From Petrosia ficiformis (lineage: Eukaryota > Porifera > Demospongiae > Haplosclerida > Petrosiidae), in contig OX345636.1 in assembly GCA_947044365.1 (NCBI GenBank), positions 18,826,548-18,890,547 of the forward strand: a stretch of DNA of 64,000 nucleotides, given 5' to 3'. A program made the position numbers and the translations under genes. This document shows, in pieces, positions 35,801-49,800 of this stretch. How positions within the stretch are numbered: position 1 is the first letter of the stretch; each line of letters opens with the position of its first letter. The notes beneath the pieces are model-generated. The model had not been told where the DNA came from. It made no database searches and worked only from the letters and a program-made list of their open reading frames with translations.

Positions 35801-38800
35801 AATTTGTTTTAAATTTTAATCGTAATTTTATCAGACTCCTCTGACATTTACGAAATAAAAAAAGAAGGAATTGGGTTTCGTTGAGGAAGAGGATGTTATA
35901 TCACATGACTATTGGTCAGATGACGAAAACGAAGATGTCAACAGACTATGAATATGATTATGGAGAACAGCGTGAATATTACAAATGTTCCTTACCATTG
36001 GATGGTTTGGTATAATTGGACATACTACTGAGCGTTCATTGGTATGAGGGTGAAGTGCGGAAAGTAATATTTCTTAAAAGCTGACAGAATAAAAGAAGTG
36101 AATGCAGGTAAATGCATTACCCAACAAAACTTCAATACAATAAGTAACAACTCTAATTGCAACAGTTACGAATTGAATGCAATACCCAAATGCAAATTGT
36201 GGTATAAACACAAAGAACAAATACTAATTTTAACAAATTGAAGGAACAATATTGCAATTCATTGCTTAAATATTATAACAATATCAAATGTATAAAATTC
36301 ATAACCCTCCCAAATAATGTAAATGATTATAACAATTGAATGCTTGATAAATGTGTTATCTAAAGCAATTTGCAGTGAATACATAAATGTAGTGTAAAGT
36401 AAAAGGAAGCTTTCTCCACTAAAGTTTTTAGTTGCTTCGTGTAAATAGTGCAAAGGAAGGCCTCTATATGTATCGGTAAATAAGGTCATCCTCCTCCACA
36501 TGCATATGGACTCAGTGATGACCTTGATGTCCGAGGGAATGTTTGTGGTGGAGACATCAATTGAGGAACTGGGGGTACAAATGATGCTTGAGAATTATAA
36601 GGATGACAATGGTGGTGTGTGTTGGTATTGCTGATTCACTGAAACTCTTAAGTAGAACTTTCAGCAATGTCTTTGTGACATTCAATATCTAGCAAGCTAA
36701 TACACGAGTGAACATATTGTTGTTTGGTCTCGTCAATATGACGAATTAATGCTTTCTGAGAATGTTCATGCACACACATCCATATTTCTGTTAATTTTTG
36801 AGATTTTTTTTTTTTTTGGCTAAAGCTGCTGTTTCCTGAGATAATAATTATGATATCTATCATTTGGAAAGTCAAGATAATTACTTACATGCCACCCAAT
36901 TTTCTACAAGATAGTAACAATGCCACATTCTAACCATCCATAAAATTTCAACCACATTTTTGTTATGAACAAACGAAATTAAAGGCAACCTAAATGATGC
37001 TTTAATTATGCTAATTAAAAATGGCTGTACACTAAAGTGATCTTTATTATTCATTCAATGCCAGGACAAAAATGTTAAGTACACCCATAAAGCAAAACTC
37101 CTTATGTTTTTCCTAAAATGTGTGTAACCACATCTATTGTATTAATAATGAATGCACCCCTACTACCATTGCTAATGTGGCCACCATCTTCTTTCAGATT
37201 TCTTTTCCTGGCATCTTTTTTTGGCTCCTTTTGTTTTTATTTTTTTTGTTTTTATTTTTTGGCTATTTTTTTTTTTTTTTAAATTTTTTGCTAGCTAAGT
37301 GTACACATGTCTATAATTAATTACTACTCCTTAAAGCTTCTTGTCGTGGTTGCCTTGTTGGTAATGCTGAGACCTGTTGTTGCGGCCCAAGGCATACTTG
37401 TGGCAGGCTGATTACTTCCCTTTGTGATCATTGTAAAAGCATGGGATTTTCAGAGACTAACTCGGCATTACCCACAGGCAAATGTAGCGTGGTATATCTT
37501 CCTCCTCTTCTGTGAACAATGGCAACATTTACCATGTTTCATCTTGTGCAACAAGATGTGGCCACCAATATACCTACATATATATATCAAGTATTTCCAC
37601 AAATTATAATTAAACTGCTGTTACATATCCATTTTACATACATGCCTTTCCAAACAGCAAGCAGCCTGCAAATGTGCAACATATTTTTCACCATATTTGT
37701 CACCTCTTACTGTATATACAGGACTACATATACAATAGCACATTAATTAATAATAGCTCACCTTTAACTACGGAATGGCCCCATTTTTTGATTCACCATT
37801 GTTAAGCATCCCATTCCCCCAGACTTAACCGAATAGTATGCCCCCGCAGAGACATTGTTTGTAAAGCATTCTGTTGACCAGGCTACAAGTTTGGAGATTT
37901 CTGATTCAAAAAGGCCATGAACATCCGTTTTCATGTGGTGGAACAGTCCATTTTGTCTGATCTGTTCGGTGTTGTATACAAAACACTCTTGCCCTCCTAG
38001 TGTACCTGCAATGTTGTCTAACCAAATTGGTACATGATTGAGCAGGTGTTGCACCTATATGAAAATAAGGAGTCAGTGATCGAAGTGATCAAAAGAATTA
38101 TAATTATAATAAGTAAACCAATATATTTATAATTGGATTCAAATTAAATTTATGTAATAATGCAACATATTTTTCACCTCTTACTGTATGTACAGCATAC
38201 ATGCATATATGCTTAGTTTGAATGAATAAGTAGTCAAATTTCTCAGATGAGGCAAGGCAGTGGAAAGTTATATAGTTAGGGAAAGAAGACGGTGGAACAA
38301 AGGGAATAAAGGAAGGTCAATTCACTGAAAATTGCCGTACTCATGATGGATATATTTTAGTAACTGATAATCATTGTTTACAGAAACTAACATTCAAAGG
38401 TGATTGTGTGAAATCAATAAGCCAGCCACACAATTGTCTTTTTCAGTTTAATGAACCTATTTGTATTACAGTTCATCCTACATTCAGGAAAGATATTCAC
38501 TGCTTTAAGAGAAATCAAGTTCTCATTTTTTGAGAAAATGTCAAGCAACTGTAAGTAATGTGACCTTTGACAATGAAGGATGTTTGTATGCTGTTGATTG
38601 TGATAATAGCAGTATCAAGAAGTTTACATCAAGAAGAGAGTACATTTCTAAGTTTGGTGTATGTGGGTCTTATCCTAGTCAAGTAAAACAGCCTATTACA
38701 GTCTTCATAGATAATAATCTAGTGTATATTGTTGAGTATGATAGTTATCGTATCTCGATGTTTGATACTAATGGATCTTTTGTAGATAGTTTTGGTATAG

Positions 38801-41800
38801 GGCCCCATCCTGATTACACACTTCTGACTGCAGTATGCAGTTTATTCTTTTACTTAACACTCAAAGAAGGGACCATCTGAAGATAAAAAGACATACCTTC
38901 TTTAGATGAATCACAAAGAAGTACCTTATATATTTTGTTTCAGGGTACCACAACCATTCTGAGAGGTATTTGTAATACACTTGTGTGTCACTTGAAAAAT
39001 AGATTTATTTTTGCTATGTATACAACACATGGAGCTGGGAACTTAGTGATTGGTGAACTATTTAATTGGCACTAGTCCATTATTTGGTTAAAATGTAATG
39101 GCAAACAGACCAGGAAGATAAAACATTAAAGTAGACTAGGACTGAGTAAGTGGTAGGAATCATACTATGAAGAGATGGTATTTAATTATTATAGCATATA
39201 AATACATTGTGCTATACTTGCTATTAAACTATGCTCTTGAAGATGAGCATATTGCGAATTTTTAATTAATATTGAGTTAGGCAGTCAAAGTTGCAGAGTA
39301 GAAAAGGACTAATTTTCATCCGCTGGGAATTTAATACACATGGCTCTTTATTTTGATCTTCCTCTTTTGGATGTATATGTTTTGAAACTGAAAGAACAAG
39401 TACAGTAAATGCTACACACACACTAACAGCAACTATAATGAAGTCAACTTCCAGTTTTCAGATTGTGAAGCGTAAGGTTATCTCTTGATTGTCTAACTAT
39501 TCTCAGTAAGATTTACTGCTAATCACATTATTTTGCAGACAGAGTTCGGTATGTAAGAATTCAATATTACCTCTTCTTGCATATGTAATTTCATTCGGAT
39601 TTTGTGCAAAACGACTTAACAGCTTACATTTAAATTGTTATGCAAAGCATTACACCTTTTTGCAGTGTCCACAAACAGAAGGGATTCACCAGTTCTTTCT
39701 TTTCCTTTTTCCACGTCCTTTCTCTACTTTACTGCCTTTAGGCCTTCCAACTTGAGCAGCTTCAGTAGGGGTAGCAGATTTTTTAGTAAGCCGTTTTGTC
39801 CTCTCATCCATGTGAAACTTTTGGAAACATTCCCGAGTGAAAACACATAAAGGGGCTTCACACTTCCTACAATGCCGTGTTGTTTGCCTCCCCACTCCAC
39901 TAGTGAGTTTACAGTACACACAGTCTTTGACTTTTTGCAATCTGGATGGTATATGGCCAATGGAAGGATCACATTCTCTGACAGCAACAGACAGATGTAA
40001 CGACACTTCTATATGGCAAAGTTGTCTCACTAGCATTTCCCGAAAATTAAAATGAGTCAACGTTCCTCTTGGATGAACCTCTTTGTATATGATGTACGAG
40101 TTGACAACAGCAATGTCAATGAAATGAAAGAAAAGGGTTTTCCAGTATTTATGAGTTTCCCTAAGAACATTAGTTGATCTGAATGATCTACGCCATTCAA
40201 AAAGCGATTATAGTTGTGAACTATTGCTGGAATTGGTACTTCTTTCTTCTCAGTTGCTCCCTGATCATTTTAAAAATTTCTTGTAACTGTTCCTGGATAT
40301 TCATTTGACATTACAGTGACGCATTTCCATACAGCATACACACAATTTTTATCACGCACATATGCACCTTCACCTCGACTTGCAGATTTACGCCCTAAGT
40401 CCATCTTTAGCTGTGAGATTTCAGCAGGAACTCCAATGCGGGTATGGTCAAGCGTACCTGTTACATGAACCCCAAGATCATACAAGGTTGTCACAAGAAT
40501 AGGGCTAGTATAAAAGTTATCTGAATAAAGAGAGTACCCTTGTGATAGATAGTCATTCATCAAACTCATCACAACATCATAACCTAAGCCATTGGAGGTT
40601 CTCACTTCCCCATGTTTTCCACGATACACAGAGAAGCATGATGTATAGCCATTATGCGAGTCGCACAGGCACCACAATTTGAAACCCCACTTGACGGGTT
40701 TATTTCGTATATATTGACGAAATGAAAATCGAGCTTTGGAGCGCACCATCCTCTCATCAATACTGATCTCGCAATGTAGTTGGTAATAATGTTTACAGCG
40801 CAACTGAAGGCTGTCATTTAGTGGTCGAAGTTTACATAACTTGTCTCCTTCTTCCCTCAATGCTTTCTCTGTTTCTTCATCTACTACATGTAAAAAGGAC
40901 ATGTAGCTTTCAAAACGATTCCGGCTAAACACTTTAGAGATTAGGGGATCATAGCATAGACTCGATGGCTTCTACATCAGTCTATATCGAGGTATCCTGC
41001 GATATCCCAAGTGTATAAATACTCTCATGAGTGCATAAAAGTCACCTGGGATCATGTTTTTGAAGTAACGATGCATTGTTGGACGTTTAGTCTTTTGGCG
41101 TTCAGCATACTCATTAGTAGCATCACAAATTTTCTGGACTATTTTGTTATCAAAAAAGAGTTGGAAAAGGTCTGCGGGAGATGGTTCCACACTAAAACCT
41201 GATGGTAAACATGCTCCTGCAGCTCTGAAATCATGAGTTTTAGGTACATCATTATCAACATCCAACAAGTCATGTACCTGAAATTTTTTGACTGGGGTTT
41301 TACCTTTCGATGGTTTAGACTTCCCATGTTGCGTTCCATAATCAGAACACTTGCCACGACCCTGACCCCTGGCACGACCACGGTCCCTACCCCTGCCAAG
41401 AACATCACGTCCTCTCCCACCTGGTGAAGAGACAGTACTGCTGAGACTATCATCACTGTTTCCTCCTGATTCACAACTATCATATGTACTTTCACAAGAG
41501 GAGTCGTTGCCGTCTTTATTCGACATTTCTGCTTGTGGGTCACTCAGAGCAAAATCTGAATCTGTACCATCTTCATTTGAGTCATTGTCATCAGGAGCAG
41601 ATGCTGATGATTCATCAAATAAAAGCTCAATAACTTCAGATGTAGCGTAAACATTAGTTTGATTGCTTTTATTGGTGTCATCAAGTTTCTGAAAATAAAT
41701 GAATGATAAATCATTATAGTTTTTTTTTTAAATTTACCTTGCAGGCTTCTTCCTCAGGGAGTTCTTGGTCTTAAGGGCTTTCATAAGTGTCCAGCAAACC

Positions 41801-43850
41801 TAGCCATTCAGAGCTATATGACCGCATACTCACCACATCATCGCTATCATCATCCAACAAACACAACACCAAGGGCGGATTTAGGGGGGGGGGGGTTTGT
41901 GGGGTTGCAACCCCCCCAAAACATTTTAATTTTGAAAGACTTACACACGATCCTCACTCACAGAAGAACACTTTCAGACATGGCTGTGATAGCTATACAT
42001 TACCAGGAGAGAATTCCAGTAGAAGACATTTTGAAGGCTTTCATTTAACAACATCCGAGGCGCATCTTCCAGAAATTGGTATTAGAGGACCTTTTTCTTT
42101 TGTTAATTAATTTACCACGCCCTTTATGAATAATTAATTAGCTAAAATTTCAACCCCACCATACAATAAATCCTGTATCCGCCCCTGAACACTTGGTTTA
42201 CATCCATGCTGCCTACTATCATTTTACTTTTCTAATTATACAATTAGAATATTTCTGGCAGAAAAATTAAGTGCTGCTAATAAGTTGCTAAATTTTTAGC
42301 TTTATCTCTTATGTCAATTTTGAGATAAAATATGTGAAAAGTTCCAGCAAATTTGTGTGAGTGGGAAACTAAGAGTTAATATCTGCCGATACCGATAGTC
42401 GATTTTATTCAAAATATATTTTTAAAAATAATGAGCCACAGATGTTTTGCACTTGTTGCAAACAGCATAGCGAGTGTCCTCAGCGATTGTAAAGAAGTTC
42501 CATATTCTGGACGTTTTTGCCATCTTGATTCTCAGCTGCATGCTGTGCATGTGTAAGGTCAAGGTCAAATGCATAATGTGCATGCAGGAAAACACGTGAC
42601 TGCTTTTCTATCGGTATGGAAGCTTTTAACCGATATCCGATTCCCAGTTTGACTGTAATATATCGGCCAATATGATGGTCGATCCGATTATCGGTGCATC
42701 ACTAACAAAATGCTGGCAGATTGCTGTGAAAAGCAACTGCATTACGTTGAAGCATGTAGAGATATGCAGGTTATACATGTACTTGCTTCAAGAAGTCATC
42801 AAGGAACTGTATTGAGCCTTGCTATCAGCAGTTCTTCTTCACATAGAGTTAAAGTCACCAGATGTAAATGAAACTATTATATAGATGAAATCCTTCCCTT
42901 ATAAACACTAGGCCTTTTCTTGACAGTTTTTGTCTGTGTCAAACAAGATAGATTTTCTTGGAGGGGGGGGAGGTGTGTTGGATACTCTAAGACTTCATTG
43001 ATTAGTGTTGGATATCCTACTACCACCCTTTCCCTCTGTATGAAGCCCTAATAGTAGTCATGTATGTATATAGGGTAACTTATCCACCCAATCTTTTGTC
43101 ATATGCAATATTTTTAATCATTACTCAACTTCATCATCATTAATTTATATTATTTTCATTCTAGTATGCAAACGATGGTATGAACTGATCAGAAAGTTTT
43201 GGCATAGCAAGAAACTATTGCATTTCAGGAATATATTCACTCCTTTCAAGGGACAATGTAGAGGACTCACTGATAAAACTTTACTGTCAATTCTAAAGAG
43301 AACTTGTGGAGAGTTACAATATCTTGATTTGTCTGCCTCTGCATATCAGTTATCAGACTTTGCTCTTGATATTATTGGTGAGTACTACTTCTAAGTATTG
43401 TTGTGCAGTAGTCTTAACAGATTTTTATCACTGTAAGTGTTCTGAAGTTAACAAAACACTTTGAAAATGTGTTACTAACCAGTCAGGCTTTGTAATATAG
43501 TAGTATATCATAAATAATCTCCATTAAACCTTCTGGTTTTGTTTTGTTCAGCTAACCTTCTTTTGATTCTTTTAGTGTATCTTTTAATATCTCTTTTCTG
43601 TATGTGTGTGTTTTGTTTTTACTGATATTTATTTGTAGGTACTTACTGCCCAAAGTTAATAGATCTAGACTTAACAAGAGCAACCTTAACACAAACGTCT
43701 GTAAAACTTCTTTCTTCAAAAATGTCTTGTCTTAAGGTACATACGTAGTATTTTTTAACACCTTCATGCATATTTAATTAGCTTTGGCAGAAATCTTTTT
43801 ATGGCCCGTAGGGCCATCCCTATGATTGCTTTCCCACGGGTTCGATGTAT

Positions 43851-43885
<35 letters not shown>

Positions 43886-46800
43886 TGTGTATACGTAGTT
43901 AAGGAAGTTACATCATTCCCGGGGGCTTGGTCAATTAATGGGCGTGGCGCGTAAAAGAACGCGCGATCATTGATCAAGCTCTACACAGCAGCAGAAAGAA
44001 ATATGTGTAGCTTACGTAGAAACTGGAACTAATAGCTAGCTATTCTGCCTGAAATATATTCCTAAAGTTCTACAAGGTCCTTTGAAAGGTCAGGAGAGTA
44101 GATAATCAAAATAACAAGCTGTTGTCTTTCATGCTTGATAAAGTCAGCCATGATTACCGAATGCTGGACACCACAAAGCAGTCATAGAGATACGTTTATC
44201 TTTACTTAAATTTGTAAAGCAATCATAGGGATGTTTTTTTCTCTATATACACTTGTTTTGCTATGCATTATATATAAACTAAACTAAACACATTTTCTGG
44301 CACCCTGTCATTTGATAAAGGCTATAAAATAATTTGGTTTGCACTTGTTGATTTTTACAACATCAAACATTTGTTCCCCAATGGATATGAAAGTCTTGAA
44401 TCAATCTCTGTAATGTAATGTACTGTAATTAAATAGAATCACTGATACATACATGTGCATACATGTTGTATCATTCTATTCAATAATTCCATTGATTTAT
44501 TATGCAGAGGCTAACATTAAAGACATGTGGATTAAGTGAAAAATGGTTAGTTACAGTATTAATTCAATTTTGAAAAATTGTCTGCATTTCTCTCCTATAG
44601 TTTGTGGTGGTTTTTACACAACTTGAATCATATAGAATATCTTAATATTCAAGGAAACAGACAGATTACTGGAAAGGTATGAGTAAAATTGGCCTTGACC
44701 TTAACAAGAAATCAATATATGGTATTCTTATGATTGATATCGTAACAGAAATTTATTATCTTGTAACCCTTTTAACATGACGGTCATTAACAAAGGACTG
44801 CACATGACCTCTCAAATTTGCAGTGGTCATTATATAATGACCAATAACATCCAGCTCTTCAAACTCTCCTTAGAATTGTTTCAAACTTTCCACTAATAAT
44901 TGTCTGTCTTATAACTGAGTACCTACAGAGTTTAAACTACATGTACTACCATGTTACTTTCATGAAGGACCGTGACAATACTTGACAGTGGAGAAAGTCG
45001 ATTCCAAATTTTCTAAAAAGTGATTAAATGCTTGTCCTGAATTACTTGCTTGGAATAGCAAGATTTAGCTTACACTGTAGCTGGAGGAGTCTCCAGCTTC
45101 TGTGAAATCACTTCATTTCGGGCATACTTACAATTGTGTAGATACAAAAGCCAAATCTTGGATGGGCTGCTGTCATTTGAAGATAAAGGTTGTTGATCCT
45201 TGCAAATGAAGGCCTCCTCACAAGCTGTGCACCTTGACGTATGTAAAACTGGATAATATTGTTCATTTGGTACATGAGGTTGATGATGAACTAATTTGTT
45301 ATTTAGTAGTTTTCATTTTCAATACTGGTTGAATACCAGTGCTTAGATGTTTCTGCATGTTTATGGTGATCTTGGAATATCTTACAACAGTCTTACTTAA
45401 TTTACATATAATATGGTGCAACTCCATCTTTCATTCACCTTGAAACCACGCTTCACATTTCACTCTAGGTAAAGCGTTGTCAACTTGTTTACAACATGGC
45501 GAACTAATTGGCTTACACATTTGTGTGAAAACTCTTTTGAATATCAATACACTTGATTTACATGTATTGTTAGTCAGGTGAACTTCACTCTTGTGTGGAA
45601 GCGGAGGTTTAGGATTCCAATGTAAACTGAACTTACACCATGCATATATAGCATTGTGTGGGGGGCTCAGCTTTCCATACAGGTGGAGGTGAGCTTGTGG
45701 GCATTCCCAGAGCAATCTATTTTATGTTTTGGTTGTGGAATAGATATTACCTCAGAGATAACAAACAGAAGTAATATGCTCGATCCTTATTGATTTCAAG
45801 ATTTTAAAACTTTGGAAAAGGTTAGTAGTTGAGCGATTTCAATAATTGATTATTGATGAGGATATAAATCAGCTCCCTAGCGCCAACAAAGCTGTGAATC
45901 ACCTTCCTTTTACTCTTCTGTTAAGGTATAACCTTGTCACTTGGCAATATCGTAATACAGTACTAATACTAACTCCATACTTTTATTATTAGTTATAATC
46001 GTTATGATCTTACTTCCTGGCTACTGCAGAATTTCTGCATCTGACACAATTTCACTGTACACTGTGGTCATGAACCTCTGCCTCCATGCGAGAGTCTTGT
46101 TTGCCTGACACATTAGGTATTACCGCTAGATCTGGTTTGTAAGCGTTGTTTAGGAAGCTTTTCTCCTTTCTGCCTTAACACAATATTCAGCATTTATGTC
46201 AGCCTTAGTAGTTTCATAGTTTTATTAGAATTTTCAAAAATATGCAACAACTATAATAATTTTTGTACATGTTCCTATACATGCCATGCCCATTAGTTGA
46301 TGTCTTCCATGGAAGGCCATCAGTTTTTAAAGTGATGTCATTAATAACATTATGGAAGTTGCTAACCAAGACTTCACTGTACTGTTCCTGTAGGTGTTAG
46401 ACAAACGAAAGGGTGAGGTATAGGATGCATGTTTGATTGCCACTGTAGTTAGCCCACTTAAAGCACTAATAAAGTTTCAAAATTCAGTAATTATGGTATG
46501 AGGTGTACTTATGTTGGTGAATATCAGGAAGAAAAATGCTAGAGAATATCAATATATAGTTGTGTCGACAAATGACGTATTTGCATTGAATGCCAAAAAA
46601 GTACATTGAAGTGTACCAGACACCCTCTTGCTCGTTAAGAGTGTGGGCGGCTGGTGACAGGACTAGTAATTATATGGAAAGGTGTTCAGTAATCATTAGT
46701 TCTTTTATTGCTGTAATATTAAATAACACGAAATTGGAAGTATTACTTACATGTGTTTATATATAATTCAATGTACATTCATTTGTCAGTTATAATTATT

Positions 46801-49800
46801 ATTACTATTTTCTCACAGTGTTTCTACATTGCAAGAGGAAAGCTAATAAAGACTATTATTATGAATGATTGTATTAATGTAAGTATAAATTTGAAATAAT
46901 ACTTGATAATTATATAATCTGTGTTTGTTCATTAATAATTTATTCTGCAATGTGGATGTTCACACCAACAGAGAAGAATGTGGAATTCTTACCGCTATTA
47001 ATGGGAAAAATAAAATATATTATACTGTTATGTCATTCTAGGATAGTTTGTTTGGTCATGATTATGACACGAGTGCAATCAAATACAAATGCAATTATTG
47101 GGTTTGTCTGTGAGTGGTAATTTACCAGCAATAGACTTGAAGTTGTATTTCCATGTATTTGTTTGCTACCAGAAGTCTTCTTAATGTCGGGTAACTAGAG
47201 ATGTGTGGTGTGGAAACATTGAGCCAACTTCCAGACATTTTGCACCCCTCTTGTCCTGCTCTCTACTTTGTATAAAGTTCAAGTTTGAGTTTACCAAATT
47301 AATATTTCTCTAGAGTTATTGTCTTTCATACAGTGTAAAATGTTGTCCACACCACTAATAATAACAGGTGAGAGATGGACACCCAAAATCTGTAGCCATT
47401 TTGTCAAGTTTTCAAGCAGTGATCTCATGGATACAAAATTAAAAGAACCATGTCATAATTATATACATTAAGGATTAAAACTAGAAGGAAACATTGCAAG
47501 TTTGTCAATTGAACGAGCCCACTATAACTTGGTGTCTCAGTATGAAATTATAGTCTTTTACAAGATATTTGTGATTTTGTGGGAAATCTTATGCCTAACA
47601 GCGATTGCTCCTTAACTCTCATTCTATAGTCTATAGCTTTATATTTCTCTTAAGGAAATGCAGGTAAGTGAGGTGACTCCATTTCTCCTGCACTGAGTTG
47701 AACAAGAGTCTGGAATTTATTAGCATTATTGTTTTTTTCTCTTCATAGCTTCATCATATCTTTTCTTTTGTCTGCATTATCCCAGAAACCTTAAGCATTT
47801 TCTAGCTGGGTTGGTAATGAGTGCTCTACACCAAGTAGAAATCGTTTGATTGTTTTGTGTTTAAGTGACACAGTGTGTGTCAGGTTTGGATGTGCAATCA
47901 TAATTTTAAAATTTAATTGTATGACTTTATTGGTATAATAATGCATTTGTTTTTATTTGTGTAGTTTACAGATGAAGGTCTGCAGTTTCTCTCTCAAGGT
48001 AATCCTAATCTAGAAGTTTTGGAAATTAACCATTGTGATTCAATATCTTGTAAAGCTGTTACATCACTTGCTAAGGTACACTTGAGAATTGTATTCATCT
48101 GCTACCTTGTTTTAAATAAGATCTAACTGGAACTAAGTATTTGGGTACAGAAAAACAAATGATTTCACAGTTTGGCAGAGCTTCAGCAATGAAATAACTA
48201 AACAATTTAGTTTAATATCTTCAGTGACTTGTATTATTGTCATAATTACTTAGTATTGTAGCAATAACACATATTTCCATTTTATAACAATCCTTGTTAC
48301 ATGTAGTATTGGATTGTACATCACAATACTCTCACTCTTTAGAAATGTTGCAAGCTACGAGAATTACAGTTTATGACAAGTATCAGAAAAGGTAATATAT
48401 TGCTCAGTTGTCAACTGCATGTAGTTGATTTAAACTGTTTCAAATTTCATGGAACATGTCATCATATATAACAAAACAATTGAGAATAATTTTGTACCTG
48501 TGCCTTGTCTTGATTTACATTGTATCAGCTCCAGTGTATACTGATTAGGAATTAATATTTTGCCCACTTTTCTAAGCTACTACATGTGTCACTACTTCTT
48601 AATTATTTGCTTTTGTCAGTAGTATTTGTGTGATAAAATAAAAGAGCATACAAAATTCCAGTTAGCCCAATTACAGAGGTTTCATCTGGCTTCATTTTGC
48701 AGAGCCTTTGTAAATATCACTCTGGAAAAATGGCCAGCATTGGCATTACCATGTAAGGAGTAATAATGTAATATTATACACATAATTAATACATAATTAT
48801 CCAGCTGTATTGTAGCAGTGTAAATTAGTTATTAATTCTCAGTAAATAACAAATAAGGAATGAGATGTCTATCATTATGGAATTAAATATTGTTTTTATT
48901 GCTTGTTTTTTTTATTAGAACATGTACCTGATACAACAGCTTTCCACATCCTTCAAAATCTAGTTAGCCTACATATCTCAATGTACATGTATATCATTTA
49001 TTGTTATATAATCATTATGAGATCACTAGACATGCACTGTGCTTTCAATTCTCTACTATAGGAGGTTTTGGTACTTAATCATAGAGTAGAAATGAAGGAT
49101 GCAGCACTAGTTGCTATTGGACAGAGCTGTCATAAACTGAGGTGAGATAATAATATCCAAAACTGCATGGATTAGCTACTTTTTTGTTGATTTAAGACAA
49201 TATAGTTATGGAAGAAAATATATTCTTACCCTTGCTTTGTGGTGTCATCATTCAGTAATCATGGCTCATGTCTGAAACCCAATAGTCTATTATAGTTATT
49301 TCTTGTCCACCCTTCTTACTGTTTTATTAGGGATGAGCAATGGGTTTTCAGCATCATGATTGTAATAACCACGATTTCTGTTTATATGATGATTATTGAA
49401 TCCTATTTTAAACAATTTCCACTGAAGCTTATTATGGCCCATAGGGCCATCCCTATGATTGCTTTCCCATGGGTTCGAACTATACATATATTCTTGTGTC
49501 ACCTATGCGAGTATGCGTTGTATATGTAGTTAAGGAACTTACATCATTCCCGGGGGCTCGGTCAATTAATGGGTGTGGGACGTAAAAGAACGCTGCCAAA
49601 ATCCTCCAGAATCACATTGTCTTCTTCAGCACAAATCGTTTTTGTCCTGCCACAATCTTTGCCTTCTTTTTAGGAGACATTCTTACACACGTGTACGCAG
49701 ATGGACGTGTCCATAATTCATGATATTCTATAATGAAATATTCAATTTAATTATCTGCACCCTTCTATTCAAAAATCCTGGTGAGAACCCTCCACACACA

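Larger units (their letters stand above)
37741..39486. repeat. Direct duplication, copy B
   Basis: Second copy of the 1.75-kb unit. It retains the uninterrupted TTAA target of the piggyBac at its left edge. Confidence 0.95.

Noticed and set aside
37120..37320. Phe/Leu-rich plus-strand ORF
   Set aside because: It is produced by T-runs and has no sequence pattern of a real transmembrane protein.
43774..43977. Minus ORFs with a shared 'NPWESNHRDGP' sequence at 43774-43977 and 49296-49502
   Set aside because: The shared peptide is the translated end of the MITE family, not a protein.
48713..48755. Candidate exon after 'cattttgcag' in the LRR gene
   Set aside because: In the required phase it gives an immediate stop. 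The exon at 48919-48962 keeps the frame and restores a leucine-rich repeat.
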